Made by a program: the position numbers and the translations under genes. Shown here piece by piece: positions 8,242-17,300 of a stretch of DNA of 64,000 nucleotides. The stretch is from SG-bin9 sp049323835 (GTDB taxonomy: Bacteria > Pseudomonadota > Alphaproteobacteria > Rhizobiales > Xanthobacteraceae): positions 1-64,000 of the forward strand of contig JBMOOJ010000104.1 in NCBI GenBank assembly GCA_049323835.1. The letters are read 5' to 3'. Under the pieces are notes generated by a model. That model was not told the origin of the DNA, made no database searches, and was given only the letters and a program-made list of their open reading frames with translations. Every line of letters begins with the position of its first letter. The stretch's first letter is position 1.

Positions 8242-8327
8242 CGTCATGCCCGCGCTTGTCGCGGGCATCCACGTCTTTCTTGTCGCAGATCAAGGCGTGG
8301 ATGGCCGGGTCAAGCCCGGCCATGACG
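8242..8327. repeat. 86-bp palindromic intergenic repeat, copy 2 (inverted)
   Basis: This is the reverse complement of the repeat at 2284-2370, nearly base for base at both ends (CGTCATGCCCGCGCTTGTCG at its start). The centre has diverged. It lies between the crotonase and amidase genes and could act as an mRNA hairpin separating them. Confidence 0.85.
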
Positions 8328-8366
8328 GAGCGGGAGATCACAAAGCTAGCTGGGGAGCACTTATTG

Positions 8367-9785
8367 ATGTCCGATCTCATCCGCATGACCGCAACCACCG
8401 TGGTCGAGAAACTCAAGCGCGGCGAAGTCACGCCGCACGATCTGCTCGATGCGGTCGAAGCGCGGATCAAACAGGTCGACAGCAAGGTCAACGCGCTTCC
8501 CACACTTTGCTTCGATCGCGCGCGCAAGCATGCCGACGCGCTGATGAAGAAGCCGGTGGCCGAGCGCGGCCTGCTCGCGGGCCTGCCCATTCCGATCAAG
8601 GACCTCACTGCGGTCGAAGGCGTCCTGACGACGCAGGGCTCGCCGATCTTCAAGGACGTGGTGCCAACCGTCTCCGACGTCACGGTGACGACCATCGAGG
8701 CGAACGGCGGCATCGTCTACGCCAAGTCGAACACGCCGGAGTTCGGCGCCGGCGCCAACACCTTCAACGAGGTGTTCGGACCGACGCTCAATCCGCATGA
8801 CACGTCCAAATCCGCGGCTGGATCGTCCGGCGGTGCAGCCGTGGCTCTCGCGACCGGCACGGCCTGGATCGCGCATGGCAGCGACATGGGCGGTTCGCTC
8901 CGCAATCCTGCGAGCTTCTGCGGCGTCACGGGTATGCGGCCGAGCATCGGCCGCGTTCCGCACACGCCCGCCGCCGCCGTCGACCGCACCCTCGGCGTAC
9001 AAGGTCCGATGGCGCGTAACATCGAAGACCTTGCGCTCGGACTTGATGCCATGTCCGGCGAGGTCGCAGCCGATCCGCTGTCGCTGCCGTTGCTGTCGAC
9101 CTCGTTTCTCAGCGCCGCGCGCAGCGGCTGGAAGCCGAAGCGGATCGCCTATTCGCCCGATCTCGGCATCACGCCGGTCGATCCGGAGGTGATCGAGCTG
9201 ACCCGCAAGGCGGCCAAGCGGTTCGCGGATGCCGGCGTCATCGTCGAGGAAGCACATCCCGACCTGAAGGAAGCGCACGATTCCTTCCACGTCCTGCGCG
9301 CGTTCGACTTCGCGCTGACCAAGGCGGGTCTGTTGCGCAACAAGCGCGACCTGCTCAAGCCGGAAGTCATCTGGAACATCGAGGAAGGGCTGAAGCTCAC
9401 GGTCAGTGATATCGAACGCGCGGAAGCCGCGCGCGTGGCGATGACTGCACGAACGCTGAAATTCTTCGAGACGTATGACCTGCTGCTTTGCCCGGCAACG
9501 ATCACCCCGCCGTTCCCGATCGGCGAGCGCTATCTCGCCGAGTGCGCGGGCGTGAAGTTCGACAACTACGTGCAGTGGCTCGCGATCGTCTACGCGATCA
9601 CGCTCGTCTGCTGCCCCGCCCTGTCGATGCCGTGCGGCTTCACCAAAAGCGGCCTGCCGGTCGGCTTGCAGATCGTCGCCGCGCCGCGCGCCGAGGGCCG
9701 GTTGCTTGCCGGCGCCAGGGCGCTGGAGGGCATCATCGGCGCGCTGGGCAACGACCCGATCGATCCGAAGCCGCCGAAAAACTGA
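8367..9785 (+). CDS. Amidase signature (AS) family amidase
   Basis: 472 residues from ATG 8367, which has GGGGAG about ten bases upstream; a TTG at 8256 lies inside the repeat and is rejected. The Ser-cisSer-Lys triad is visible: lysine in LPIPIKDLT, then KSAAGSSGGAAVALATG and GSDMGGSLRNPASFCG, the classic AS signature. The enzyme hydrolyses a C-N amide bond in a small cytoplasmic substrate. The next gene is AtzH/HpxZ-like, a partnership also seen with the AtzE and HpxW/Z type amidases of cyanurate and oxalurate breakdown. That suggests a carbamoyl or ureido acid as substrate, but this is inference. Confidence 0.93.
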   Translation: MSDLIRMTATTVVEKLKRGEVTPHDLLDAVEARIKQVDSKVNALPTLCFDRARKHADALMKKPVAERGLLAGLPIPIKDLTAVEGVLTTQGSPIFKDVVPTVSDVTVTTIEANGGIVYAKSNTPEFGAGANTFNEVFGPTLNPHDTSKSAAGSSGGAAVALATGTAWIAHGSDMGGSLRNPASFCGVTGMRPSIGRVPHTPAAAVDRTLGVQGPMARNIEDLALGLDAMSGEVAADPLSLPLLSTSFLSAARSGWKPKRIAYSPDLGITPVDPEVIELTRKAAKRFADAGVIVEEAHPDLKEAHDSFHVLRAFDFALTKAGLLRNKRDLLKPEVIWNIEEGLKLTVSDIERAEAARVAMTARTLKFFETYDLLLCPATITPPFPIGERYLAECAGVKFDNYVQWLAIVYAITLVCCPALSMPCGFTKSGLPVGLQIVAAPRAEGRLLAGARALEGIIGALGNDPIDPKPPKN

Positions 9786-9800
9786 CGGAGCACATCGCGC

Positions 9801-10196
9801 ATGGAGATCGATCATCCCGAGACACTGGCCGAGGTCACGGCCGCGTTCCGCCGCTATGAAGCGGCGCTGGTGTCGAACGACGTCGCGGTGCTGGACGAGC
9901 TGTTTCGCGACGATCCGCGCACGCTGCGCTATGGCATCGGCGAGAACCTTTACGGCCATGCCGAGATCAGCGCGTTCCGCTCCGCGCGCTCGCCGCTCAA
10001 TCTGGCGCGCGATCTCTCGCGCACCGTCATCACCACCTACGGCCGCGATATGGCGGTGGCGTCGACGCTGTTCCATCGCGCCAGCGCGCCCGGCAAGGTC
10101 GGGCGTCAGATGCAGACGTGGGTGAAATTTCCGGAAGGCTGGCGCATCGTCGCTGCGCATGTGAGCGTGATCGACGCACCGAAGGCGTCCGCTTAG
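9801..10196 (+). CDS. AtzH/HpxZ-like protein (DUF3225, NTF2-like fold)
   Basis: 131 residues; the family is single-domain and about this long. Landmarks are FRRYEAALVSNDVAVLDELF, TLRYGIGENLYGHAEI and FPEGWRIVAAHVS. Known members sit beside amidases: HpxZ in oxalurate catabolism and AtzH in cyanuric acid degradation, where it processes carboxybiuret-type intermediates with AtzE/AtzG. Here it starts 15 bases after the amidase stop, so the two are surely co-transcribed. No AtzG-like small subunit was seen. Confidence 0.85.
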   Translation: MEIDHPETLAEVTAAFRRYEAALVSNDVAVLDELFRDDPRTLRYGIGENLYGHAEISAFRSARSPLNLARDLSRTVITTYGRDMAVASTLFHRASAPGKVGRQMQTWVKFPEGWRIVAAHVSVIDAPKASA

Positions 10197-10216
10197 CGGC
10201 GACATGATGAGCGCTG

Positions 10217-10355
10217 CCTCTCCCCGCTTGCGGGAGAGGGTTAGGGTGAGGGGTACGTGCGCATCCGGTGCGCTGCGTGTGAGGAAATGCCGAGACTTGC
10301 CCCTCACCCGGATCGCTGACGCGATCCGGCCTCTCCCCGTACAAACGGGGAGAGG
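10217..10355. repeat. Intergenic palindromic repeat between convergent genes
   Basis: Four nested or adjacent palindromes: CCTCTCCCCGCTTGCGGGAGAGG at the left edge, GGGTGAGGGG pairing with CCCCTCACCC, GGATCGCTGACGCGATCC, and a right-hand CCTCTCCCCG / CGGGGAGAGG hairpin. It shares its arms with the element at 2172-2271. It fills the gap between the AtzH-like gene (plus) and the LpxR-like gene (minus) and could serve both as a terminator. Confidence 0.8.
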
Positions 10356-10376
10356 TAAAGAGGATGCTCCAGAAGA

Positions 10377-11408
10377 TCAGAAGCGGTAGCTGGCCTCTAT
10401 CGCGCCAAACGTGGTGGCGGCCGGCTGCGTGTCGTATTCCTTCGTCCGGTGCGTAACCGAGAAGGCCAGCCGGTGGCCGGTCTGCGTGTAGAGCTCGATA
10501 CCGCCGATGAAGTCAGCGACGAAGGTCTTGCGCGAGACGCTCAGGCTGTTCTGAAAATTGTTGCCGTCGAGGAAAACGTTGAGCGCGACCGCGCGCGCCT
10601 CGACGCCGGCGAACACGTTCCAGCCGAGCCACGGTCCGTTCGGATCGGGCGAGAAGAAGGTGCCGCCCGACGGCGACGGACGGATGCGGGTCGGCCCCCA
10701 CGTCGAGGACAGCGAGCTGCCGAAACGCACCATGCCGCCGACCGAGCCATAGGTGTAGACGTTGCCGCCGCTGAAGCCGACCGACGGAATGAAGTCGATG
10801 CCGTAGCCGCCGCCGAGATCGGAACCGAACTTCCATTTGCGATCCCACGACAGGACGATGCCCGGCTCGTTCTTCAGGCGGAAGTTGCCGACGAATGGAC
10901 GGCCCTGCCCGAGCAACTGATGAAAGGCGTCCTGCGTCTCCTTGCCGAGCGCCGCCGGACCGACGACGCCGGCCAGGATCTCAAACGTGTCGAGCTGGCG
11001 GCCGCCGGTTTCCTGCATCGCCGAGACGCCCGTATAGAGCCAACCGGCGAATGGCCGCTCAACGCCCGGAATGCGCGGCAAGCGCGAGCTGATGCGATCC
11101 GGCGTGAAGATGCTCTGGCCGACCGGAATCCATTCGAGCTGCTTCTTCACCGGACCCGCAATCGAGAACGGCGTGAAGAGGCCCATACCGACGACGTCAT
11201 AGACGCGGCCCGCAGTCGGATGCCGGGTGAAGTCGTCGAAGGTGACCGAGAAGCGCAGGCCCTGCGTGTAATCGCGGTCTTTGCCGTTGCCGAGCGCATC
11301 GTTCTCGCCGATCAGCGTAAAGCGCTGCGCCGACGCAACCGACGGCACAGCCACTGCAACAAGCAGCGCTAACAGGGCAAGAAAGACTCGCGAAAACATG
11401 GGCCTCAT
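10377..11408 (-). CDS. LpxR-like lipid A deacylase / DUF2219 outer-membrane protein
   Basis: 343 residues from 11408, with a signal peptide (MFSRVFLALLALLVAVAVPS, ending ASAQ). An ATG at 11399 is equally possible. The N-terminal motif ENDALGNGKDRDYTQG (35-50) matches the catalytic Asn-Asp and Thr region of LpxR, the outer-membrane lipid A 3'-O-deacylase. The remainder alternates short hydrophobic strands with turns and ends in phenylalanine (ASYRF), as outer-membrane beta-barrels do. It probably trims the 3' acyloxyacyl chain of lipid A or is a barrel relative without that activity. It stands alone, convergent with the amidase operon. Confidence 0.85.
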   Translation of the reverse strand: MRPMFSRVFLALLALLVAVAVPSVASAQRFTLIGENDALGNGKDRDYTQGLRFSVTFDDFTRHPTAGRVYDVVGMGLFTPFSIAGPVKKQLEWIPVGQSIFTPDRISSRLPRIPGVERPFAGWLYTGVSAMQETGGRQLDTFEILAGVVGPAALGKETQDAFHQLLGQGRPFVGNFRLKNEPGIVLSWDRKWKFGSDLGGGYGIDFIPSVGFSGGNVYTYGSVGGMVRFGSSLSSTWGPTRIRPSPSGGTFFSPDPNGPWLGWNVFAGVEARAVALNVFLDGNNFQNSLSVSRKTFVADFIGGIELYTQTGHRLAFSVTHRTKEYDTQPAATTFGAIEASYRF

Positions 11409-11627
11409 CCGAGCGGCAATCTGCCTCATCGGCCACCGCGCGAACAAGCCTAATTCGTTGGCGGGATTCAATTTTCCGCATCTGTTGCAAGATTTCAGCG
11501 GTATTCCGGAACGGCATGCCGGCGCCGATTTGACCGGCCCAACGGCAGCATCGACAATCAATCCCTCATCTCCCGTGTCCTGATCCGGGACCGCAGCCCA
11601 AATCCTTTAAAATACTGGAGAAATCCC

Positions 11628-12404
11628 ATGGACCTCGCGCTTCGCGGCAAAACCGTCCTGATTACCGGCGCCTCCAAGGGCATTGGCGCGGCCGCGGCCG
11701 AGGTCTTTGCCGAGGAGGGCTGCAACCTGCGGCTTGCCGCCCGCAACCAGACGGCGCTTGAGACCCTGGCGACCCAGTTGCGGAGCGCTCATCAGATCGC
11801 GACCCATGTCCACGTCACGGACCTGCGCAAGCCTGAGGACGTGGTTGCGCTCGCCCGCGAGGCTGCCGACGCCGATATTCTGGTCAACAACGCCGGCGAT
11901 ATCCCGGGCGGTTCGCTCGACAAGATCGACGAAGCGACCTGGCGGCACGCATGGGAGCTGAAGGTCTTCGGCTACATCAATCTGACGCGCCTGTTCTACG
12001 CGACGATGAAGACGCGCGGCCATGGCGTGATCATCAACGACATCGGCGCGGCGGGCGAGAAGTTCGATTTCAACTACATCACTGGCAGCGCCGGCAACGC
12101 GGCGCTGATGGCGTTCACCCGCGCACTCGGCGGTGGAAGCCTGAAGGACAACATCCGCGTCGTCGGCATCAATCCGGGTCCGGTCGCGACCGAGCGCAAC
12201 ATCGCGCTGACGCGGCGACAGGCGCAGGTGCGTTTCGGCGACGAGAATCGTTTCCAGGACATCCTCGATGCCTATCCGTTGCGCAGACCCGCCAAGCCGC
12301 GCGAGATCGCCGACATGATGGCATTCCTCGCATCCGATCGATCCGCCTACACGACCGGCGTGATCATCACCATCGACGGCGGCATGTGCGCTGCTCCGCG
12401 ATGA
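11628..12404 (+). CDS. SDR family oxidoreductase lacking the catalytic lysine
   Basis: 258 residues. The NAD(P)-binding site is normal (TGASKGIG, 13-20; NNAG, 87-90), and the C-terminal GVIITIDGGM region is typical of classical SDRs. At the active site the sequence is DFNYITGSAGNAAL (147-160): Y150 is present, but the lysine four residues later is serine (S154). The usual catalytic serine position falls in INDIGAAG, which has none. I recall a widespread SDR group with this YxxGSAGN motif; its reaction is not known to me. AGGAG-like bases precede the ATG. The next gene is an M20 hydrolase, 121 bases on. Confidence 0.88.
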   Translation: MDLALRGKTVLITGASKGIGAAAAEVFAEEGCNLRLAARNQTALETLATQLRSAHQIATHVHVTDLRKPEDVVALAREAADADILVNNAGDIPGGSLDKIDEATWRHAWELKVFGYINLTRLFYATMKTRGHGVIINDIGAAGEKFDFNYITGSAGNAALMAFTRALGGGSLKDNIRVVGINPGPVATERNIALTRRQAQVRFGDENRFQDILDAYPLRRPAKPREIADMMAFLASDRSAYTTGVIITIDGGMCAAPR

Positions 12405-12525
12405 TCTCTCCTCGCCCGATACTTGCGCGGCGCTGCCATCCAGTTTCGCAACTGACGGATTGTGCAGCCTCCTTCGCAATGACAGACTCTCTCGACTGAA
12501 CACCGACAACGAAAGAAACGCGCCG

Positions 12526-13776
12526 ATGGCCCCTTCCCGCCCCAACCTTCGCATCGACTCCGGCCGCCTCTGGGGCACGATCCACGAGACAGCGAAATTC
12601 GGCGGCACGCCGAAGGGCGGCGTCAAGCGCCTGACGCTCGGGCCCGAGGACAAGCAGGTCCGTGACTGGTTTCGCGCCGCGTGCGAAGCCGCCGGCTGCG
12701 AGGTGCGCGTCGATGCGCTCGGTACGATGTTCGCGATCCGCAAGGGCCGTGACATGTCGAAGGCGCCTGTCGGCCTCGGCTCCCATCTCGACACACAGCC
12801 GACCGGCGGCAAATTCGACGGCATCCTCGGCACGCTCGCGGCGCTGGAAGTGGTGCGTACGCTGAACGACGCCGGGATCGAGACCGACGCGCCGCTCTGC
12901 ATCACCAACTGGACCAACGAGGAAGGCTCGCGCTTCGCCCCGGCGATGATGGCGTCGGCCGCCTACGCCGGCGACTTCACCACCGACGACATTCTCGGCC
13001 ACGTCGACGCCGAAGGCATCAGCGTCGCGCAGGCGCTCGACACCATCGGCTATCGGGGCAGCGATCCGGTCGGGCGGCAGAAGTTCAGCGCGTTCGTCGA
13101 ATTGCACATCGAGCAAGGACCGCTGCTCGAAGCCGAAGGCAAGACCATCGGCGTGGTCGACCGCGGTCAGGGCATCATGTGGTACGACGGGCGCATTGCC
13201 GGCTTCGCCAGCCATGCCGGAACGACGCCGATGCCGATGCGGCGCGACGCTCTCTCCGCCTTCGCCGAACTGACCCTGGCGATCGAAAAGATCGCGAAGG
13301 ATCACGGACCGAATGCGGTCGCAACCGTCGGCGAAATCACCGTCGAAAATCCGTCACGTAACGTCGTGCCGGGCGATCTGGTGTTCACCAGCGATATCCG
13401 CAGCCCCGACAGCAAGACCCTCGACGCACTGCATGCGGCGGTCCAGGCCGCGGCCGCGGAGATCGGCAAGCGGCGGAGGGTCGAGATCACGCTGCGACAG
13501 GTCTGGCGCAAGGAGCCGACCGTGTTCAACACCAGGCTGGTCGATGCGGTCGCCTCCGCCAGCGAAACGCTCGGCTACAGCAACCGCCGCATCACGTCGG
13601 GCGCCGGTCACGATGCCTGCAATCTCGCGACCGTCATTCCGAGCGCGATGATCTTCGTGCCGTGCAAGGACGGCGTCAGCCACAACGAGCTTGAGGACGC
13701 AACGCAGGTCGATTGCGCGGCGGGCGCAAACGTCCTGCTGCACACGGTGCTGTCGCTCGCGGGTAGCGCCGACTAG
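12526..13776 (+). CDS. Zn-dependent M20-type hydantoinase/carbamoylase family amidase
   Basis: 416 residues from MAPSRPNLR; a longer reading to 12460 has no family support. Metal and active-site motifs of the N-carbamoyl-amino acid amidohydrolase / allantoate amidohydrolase / beta-ureidopropionase group are all present: GSHLDTQPTGGKFDG (His, Asp), NWTNEEGSRF (Glu-Glu), ELHIEQGP (His) and GAGHDACNL with a final SHNE (His). It releases ammonia and CO2 from an N-carbamoyl or ureido group. With the amidase-AtzH pair nearby it hints at nitrogen scavenging from ureido compounds. Confidence 0.92.
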   Translation: MAPSRPNLRIDSGRLWGTIHETAKFGGTPKGGVKRLTLGPEDKQVRDWFRAACEAAGCEVRVDALGTMFAIRKGRDMSKAPVGLGSHLDTQPTGGKFDGILGTLAALEVVRTLNDAGIETDAPLCITNWTNEEGSRFAPAMMASAAYAGDFTTDDILGHVDAEGISVAQALDTIGYRGSDPVGRQKFSAFVELHIEQGPLLEAEGKTIGVVDRGQGIMWYDGRIAGFASHAGTTPMPMRRDALSAFAELTLAIEKIAKDHGPNAVATVGEITVENPSRNVVPGDLVFTSDIRSPDSKTLDALHAAVQAAAAEIGKRRRVEITLRQVWRKEPTVFNTRLVDAVASASETLGYSNRRITSGAGHDACNLATVIPSAMIFVPCKDGVSHNELEDATQVDCAAGANVLLHTVLSLAGSAD

Positions 13777-13791
13777 CGCAACATCACACCA

Positions 13792-14247
13792 CTACGGCTC
13801 GATGTCATAGTGGTGCGCGATGATGTGCTCTGACGCGAGCTTGGCATAGAGCGCGCGGGCGGGCTCGTCTTCCTCCGCGTTGTCTGCCTGGACGAACATC
13901 ACGTAAGCGCCCTGCTTGCGCGCCGCCTCACCCAGCGTGCGGATCAGCGCGGTGGCGACACCCCGCCGCCGGTGCTCCACATCGACAGCGAGATCGTAGA
14001 TGTAGATTTCGCTGCGCTGCTGCTCGAACTTCCTCAGTTCATAAGCAGCGAGTCCACCGATCACGGAATCGCCGTCGCTGGCGATCACCGCAAAAAAGCT
14101 CTTGTCGTTGATGCGCTCACGCAGATAGGCATCGGCCGGAACGTGCGCGTGATAGTTGTCCGGATCCTCGAAGGCATTTCCGAACATCCGCAGCAGCGCT
14201 TTCATCTCGGCGAGATCGTCAGCGCCCAAACGCTTCGTCGAATACAT
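13792..14247 (-). CDS. GNAT N-acetyltransferase, AAC(3)-I-like
   Basis: 151 residues, the size of AAC(3)-I aminoglycoside 3-N-acetyltransferases. The similarity recalled from memory is strong and runs over the core: YELRKFEQQRSEIYIYDLAV (69-88) and the acetyl-CoA loop RRRGVATALI (93-102), plus the YVMFVQAD strand near 115. Members of this family modify aminoglycosides in the cytoplasm, but chromosomal homologues may have other amine substrates. It follows the RND pump gene by 66 bases on the same strand, with a hairpin (14267-14290) in its leader. No mobile-element sequence flanks it, so it looks like a resident gene. Confidence 0.87.
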   Translation of the reverse strand: MYSTKRLGADDLAEMKALLRMFGNAFEDPDNYHAHVPADAYLRERINDKSFFAVIASDGDSVIGGLAAYELRKFEQQRSEIYIYDLAVDVEHRRRGVATALIRTLGEAARKQGAYVMFVQADNAEEDEPARALYAKLASEHIIAHHYDIEP

Positions 14248-14266
14248 GCAACACTCCCCAAAGCAA

Positions 14267-14290
14267 TCCGCCCGGCGCGGGCCGGGCGGA
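14267..14290 (-). terminator. Hairpin between RND gene and AAC(3)-I-like gene
   Basis: A 10-bp perfect inverted repeat, arm TCCGCCCGGC, with a 4-base loop. On the minus strand it is followed by TTGCTTTGGGG, so the U-tract is weak. It lies 20 bases upstream of the acetyltransferase ATG, so it may end efflux transcripts or limit read-through into that gene. Confidence 0.55.
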
Positions 14291-14313
14291 GGACAAGGCG
14301 GGCACTGCGCGGG

Positions 14314-17300
14314 TCAGCGCCCTTGCGGCGCGAGCCCGCCGGGACCGTCGTAGTCGCGCTCGAATTCCTCGACCTCGCGCGTCCGCTGCGAACCGGCCAC
14401 CGCGCGGTGATCGGTCGCAATCGCCACATACACCGCCGGCAGCACGAACAGCGTGAACAGCGTGCCGATGGTCATACCGGCAACGACGACGAGGCCGATG
14501 GAGAAACGGCTCGCCGCACCCGCACCGGACGCGGTGAGCAGCGGCAGCAGGCCCGCCACCATTGCCGCCGTCGTCATCAGGATCGGACGCAAGCGCACGC
14601 GCGCGGCCATCTCGATCGCCGATCGCCGGTCGAGCCCTTCCTTCAGCTGAAGTTCGTTGGCGAACTCCACCATGAGAATGCCGTGCTTGGAGATCAGGCC
14701 GATCAGCGTGAGCAACCCGACCTGCGTGTAGATGTTGATCGTGGCCGCGCCGAAGAACAGTGGAATCAGGGCGCCCGAGATCGCCATCGGCACGGAAATC
14801 AGGATCACGAGCGGATCACGCAGGCTTTCGAACTGCGCTGCCAGCACGAGGTAGATAATGACCAGCGCGAAGGCGAAGGCGATTGCGAGCTGATTGCCCT
14901 CCTGCGTGTATTGCCGCGCGTCCGCAAGGAAGGCCCGATTGTAGCCGGTCGGCAGCTTCTTGGCCTGCTCCTCGAGGAATTCGACCGCCTTGCCAACCGT
15001 AACGCCCGGCATCGGCACTGCCTGGAACGTCGCCGAGTTGAGCTGGTTGAAGCGCGTCAGCGCGTTCGGATCGGTGCCCGTCTCGATCGACACCACCGTC
15101 GACAGCGGCACCTGCCGGCCTTGCGGCGTCTGCACGTAATACTTGGCAAGGTCGTCGGGTGTCAGCCGCAAATCGCGCGGCACCTGCGGGATCACCTGAT
15201 ACGAACGGCCTTCGAGGTTGAACCGGTTGACGAAGTTGCCGCCCAGCATCATCGCCAGCGTATTGCCGATCTGTTGCATGGTGACGCCGAGCTCGTTCGC
15301 CTTCGAGCGGTCGATCTTCACGCGCAGCACCGGCTGGTTGAAGTCGAGATCGCTGTCGGCAACGATGAACAGGCCGCTCTTGCGCGCCGCGTCCTTCAAC
15401 TTGTTCATCTCTTCATAGATCGACTTGAAGTCGCCGATGGTCGAGATCGCCATCTGCACCGGCAGACCGCCCGGCCCGCCCGGCAGCGGCGGCAGGTTGA
15501 AGACGAAGGCGTTGACGCCCTCGACCTTGTTGATCTCGTTCTGCACCGGCTGCTTCAGCACATGCGACGAGCGCTTGCGCTCGTCCCACGGCTTGAGGAT
15601 CATGCCGGCAATGCCCTGGCTCGGACCGCTGATGCCATTGAGCACGAAGCGCAAATCCGTTTCCGGGAAGCTGCCGAACGCCTTATCGAGCTTCTCGCCG
15701 TAGTAGTCGGAGTAATCGATGTTGGCGTACTTCGGCGCCTTGGTCACCGAGAACAGGATACCCTGATCTTCCTCCGGCGCGAGTTCCTTGCCGGTGTTCA
15801 TGTACATGAAGGCCACGAGACCGAGGATCGTCACCGCGAACATCGCCGTCACCGGACGGTAGTCGAGCGAGCGGTCCAGCATCCGCCCGTAGGTCCGCGT
15901 GGTCGCCCGGAACACCCGATCGATCATCTGGGCGAACCGCCCCTGCTCCGCGCCCTTCAGCAGCGTCGAACACATCATCGGCGACAGCGTCAGCGCGATC
16001 ACGCCGGACACGATCACCGCGCCCGCAAGCGTGAAGGCGAACTCGCGGAACAGCGCGCCCGTGAGGCCGCCGAGAAAGCCGATCGGCGCGTACACCGCCG
16101 CCAGCGTGATCGTCATCGAGATCACGGGGCCGACGATTTCGCGCGCGCCTTGCAGCGACGCCTGTACCGGCGTTTTCCCTTCCTCCAGGTGGCGGTGGAT
16201 GTTCTCGACCACCACGATCGCGTCGTCGACCACGAGGCCGATCGCGAGCACCATCGCCAGCAGCGTCAGAAGATTGAAGCTGAAGCCGAGCGGCATCATC
16301 AGGATGCAGACGCCGACCAGCGACAGCGGAATGGTCACCACCGGGATCAACACCGAGCGGAACGAGCCGAGAAACAGGAAGATGACGACGACGACGATGA
16401 TGACGGCCTCGAGCAGCGTATCGCGCACCTCGTCGATCGACGACTGAATGAACTTGGTCGAATCGTAGGCGACCTGCATCTTCAGCGATGGCGGCAGGTT
16501 GCGCTCGATCTCCGGCAAGAGCGCCCGTACACCCTTGACGATATTGAGCGGGTTGCCCTGCGGCGTCGACTGCACGCCAATGAAGATCGCCTTGTCGCCG
16601 TTCATCGACACGCTCGCGTCCGTGCTTTGCGCGCCGAGCTGAACGGTAGCGACATCCTCAAGCCGCACCAGCGCACCGTCCTTGGATTTGACGGTCATCC
16701 GCTTGAACTGGTTGATGTCGGTGAGGCCCGTATTGGTCGAGACGTTCGAGACGACGAAGTAGCCTTTCGCCTGCCCGGCCGCCGCCTGGAAGTTGTTCGC
16801 ACGGATCGCCGCTGCAACATCGTCGGCGGACACGCCGCGTCCCGCCATGCGCGCCGGGTCGAGCCACAGCCGCATCGCGAACGTCTGGCCGCCGAGAATA
16901 TCGGCCGACGCCACGCCGTCGACGGTTGCGAGAATGGGCTGCACCACGCGCGTCAGATAGTCGGAAATCGCCGAACCGCCGAGTTCGTCGCTGGCGAAAC
17001 CGATATACATCACCGCCGTGGTCTGACCGGTCGACTTCAGGATCACCGGATCGTTCGCTTCGCGCGGGATCAGGTACTTGACCGAATTGACCTTGGAAAG
17101 AACCTCGGTAAGCGCCTGGTTCGGATCGACGTTGAGCTTGATGTAGGCCGAGATCGTGCTCGTGCCCTGCACCGACGACGACGTCAGGTAGTCGATGCCC
17201 TCGGCGGCGGCAACCGCCTGCTCGATCGGCGTCGTAATGAAGCCCTGCATCAGTTCCGGCGAGGCGCCCGGATAGGTCGTGGTGACGGTAACGACCGTAT

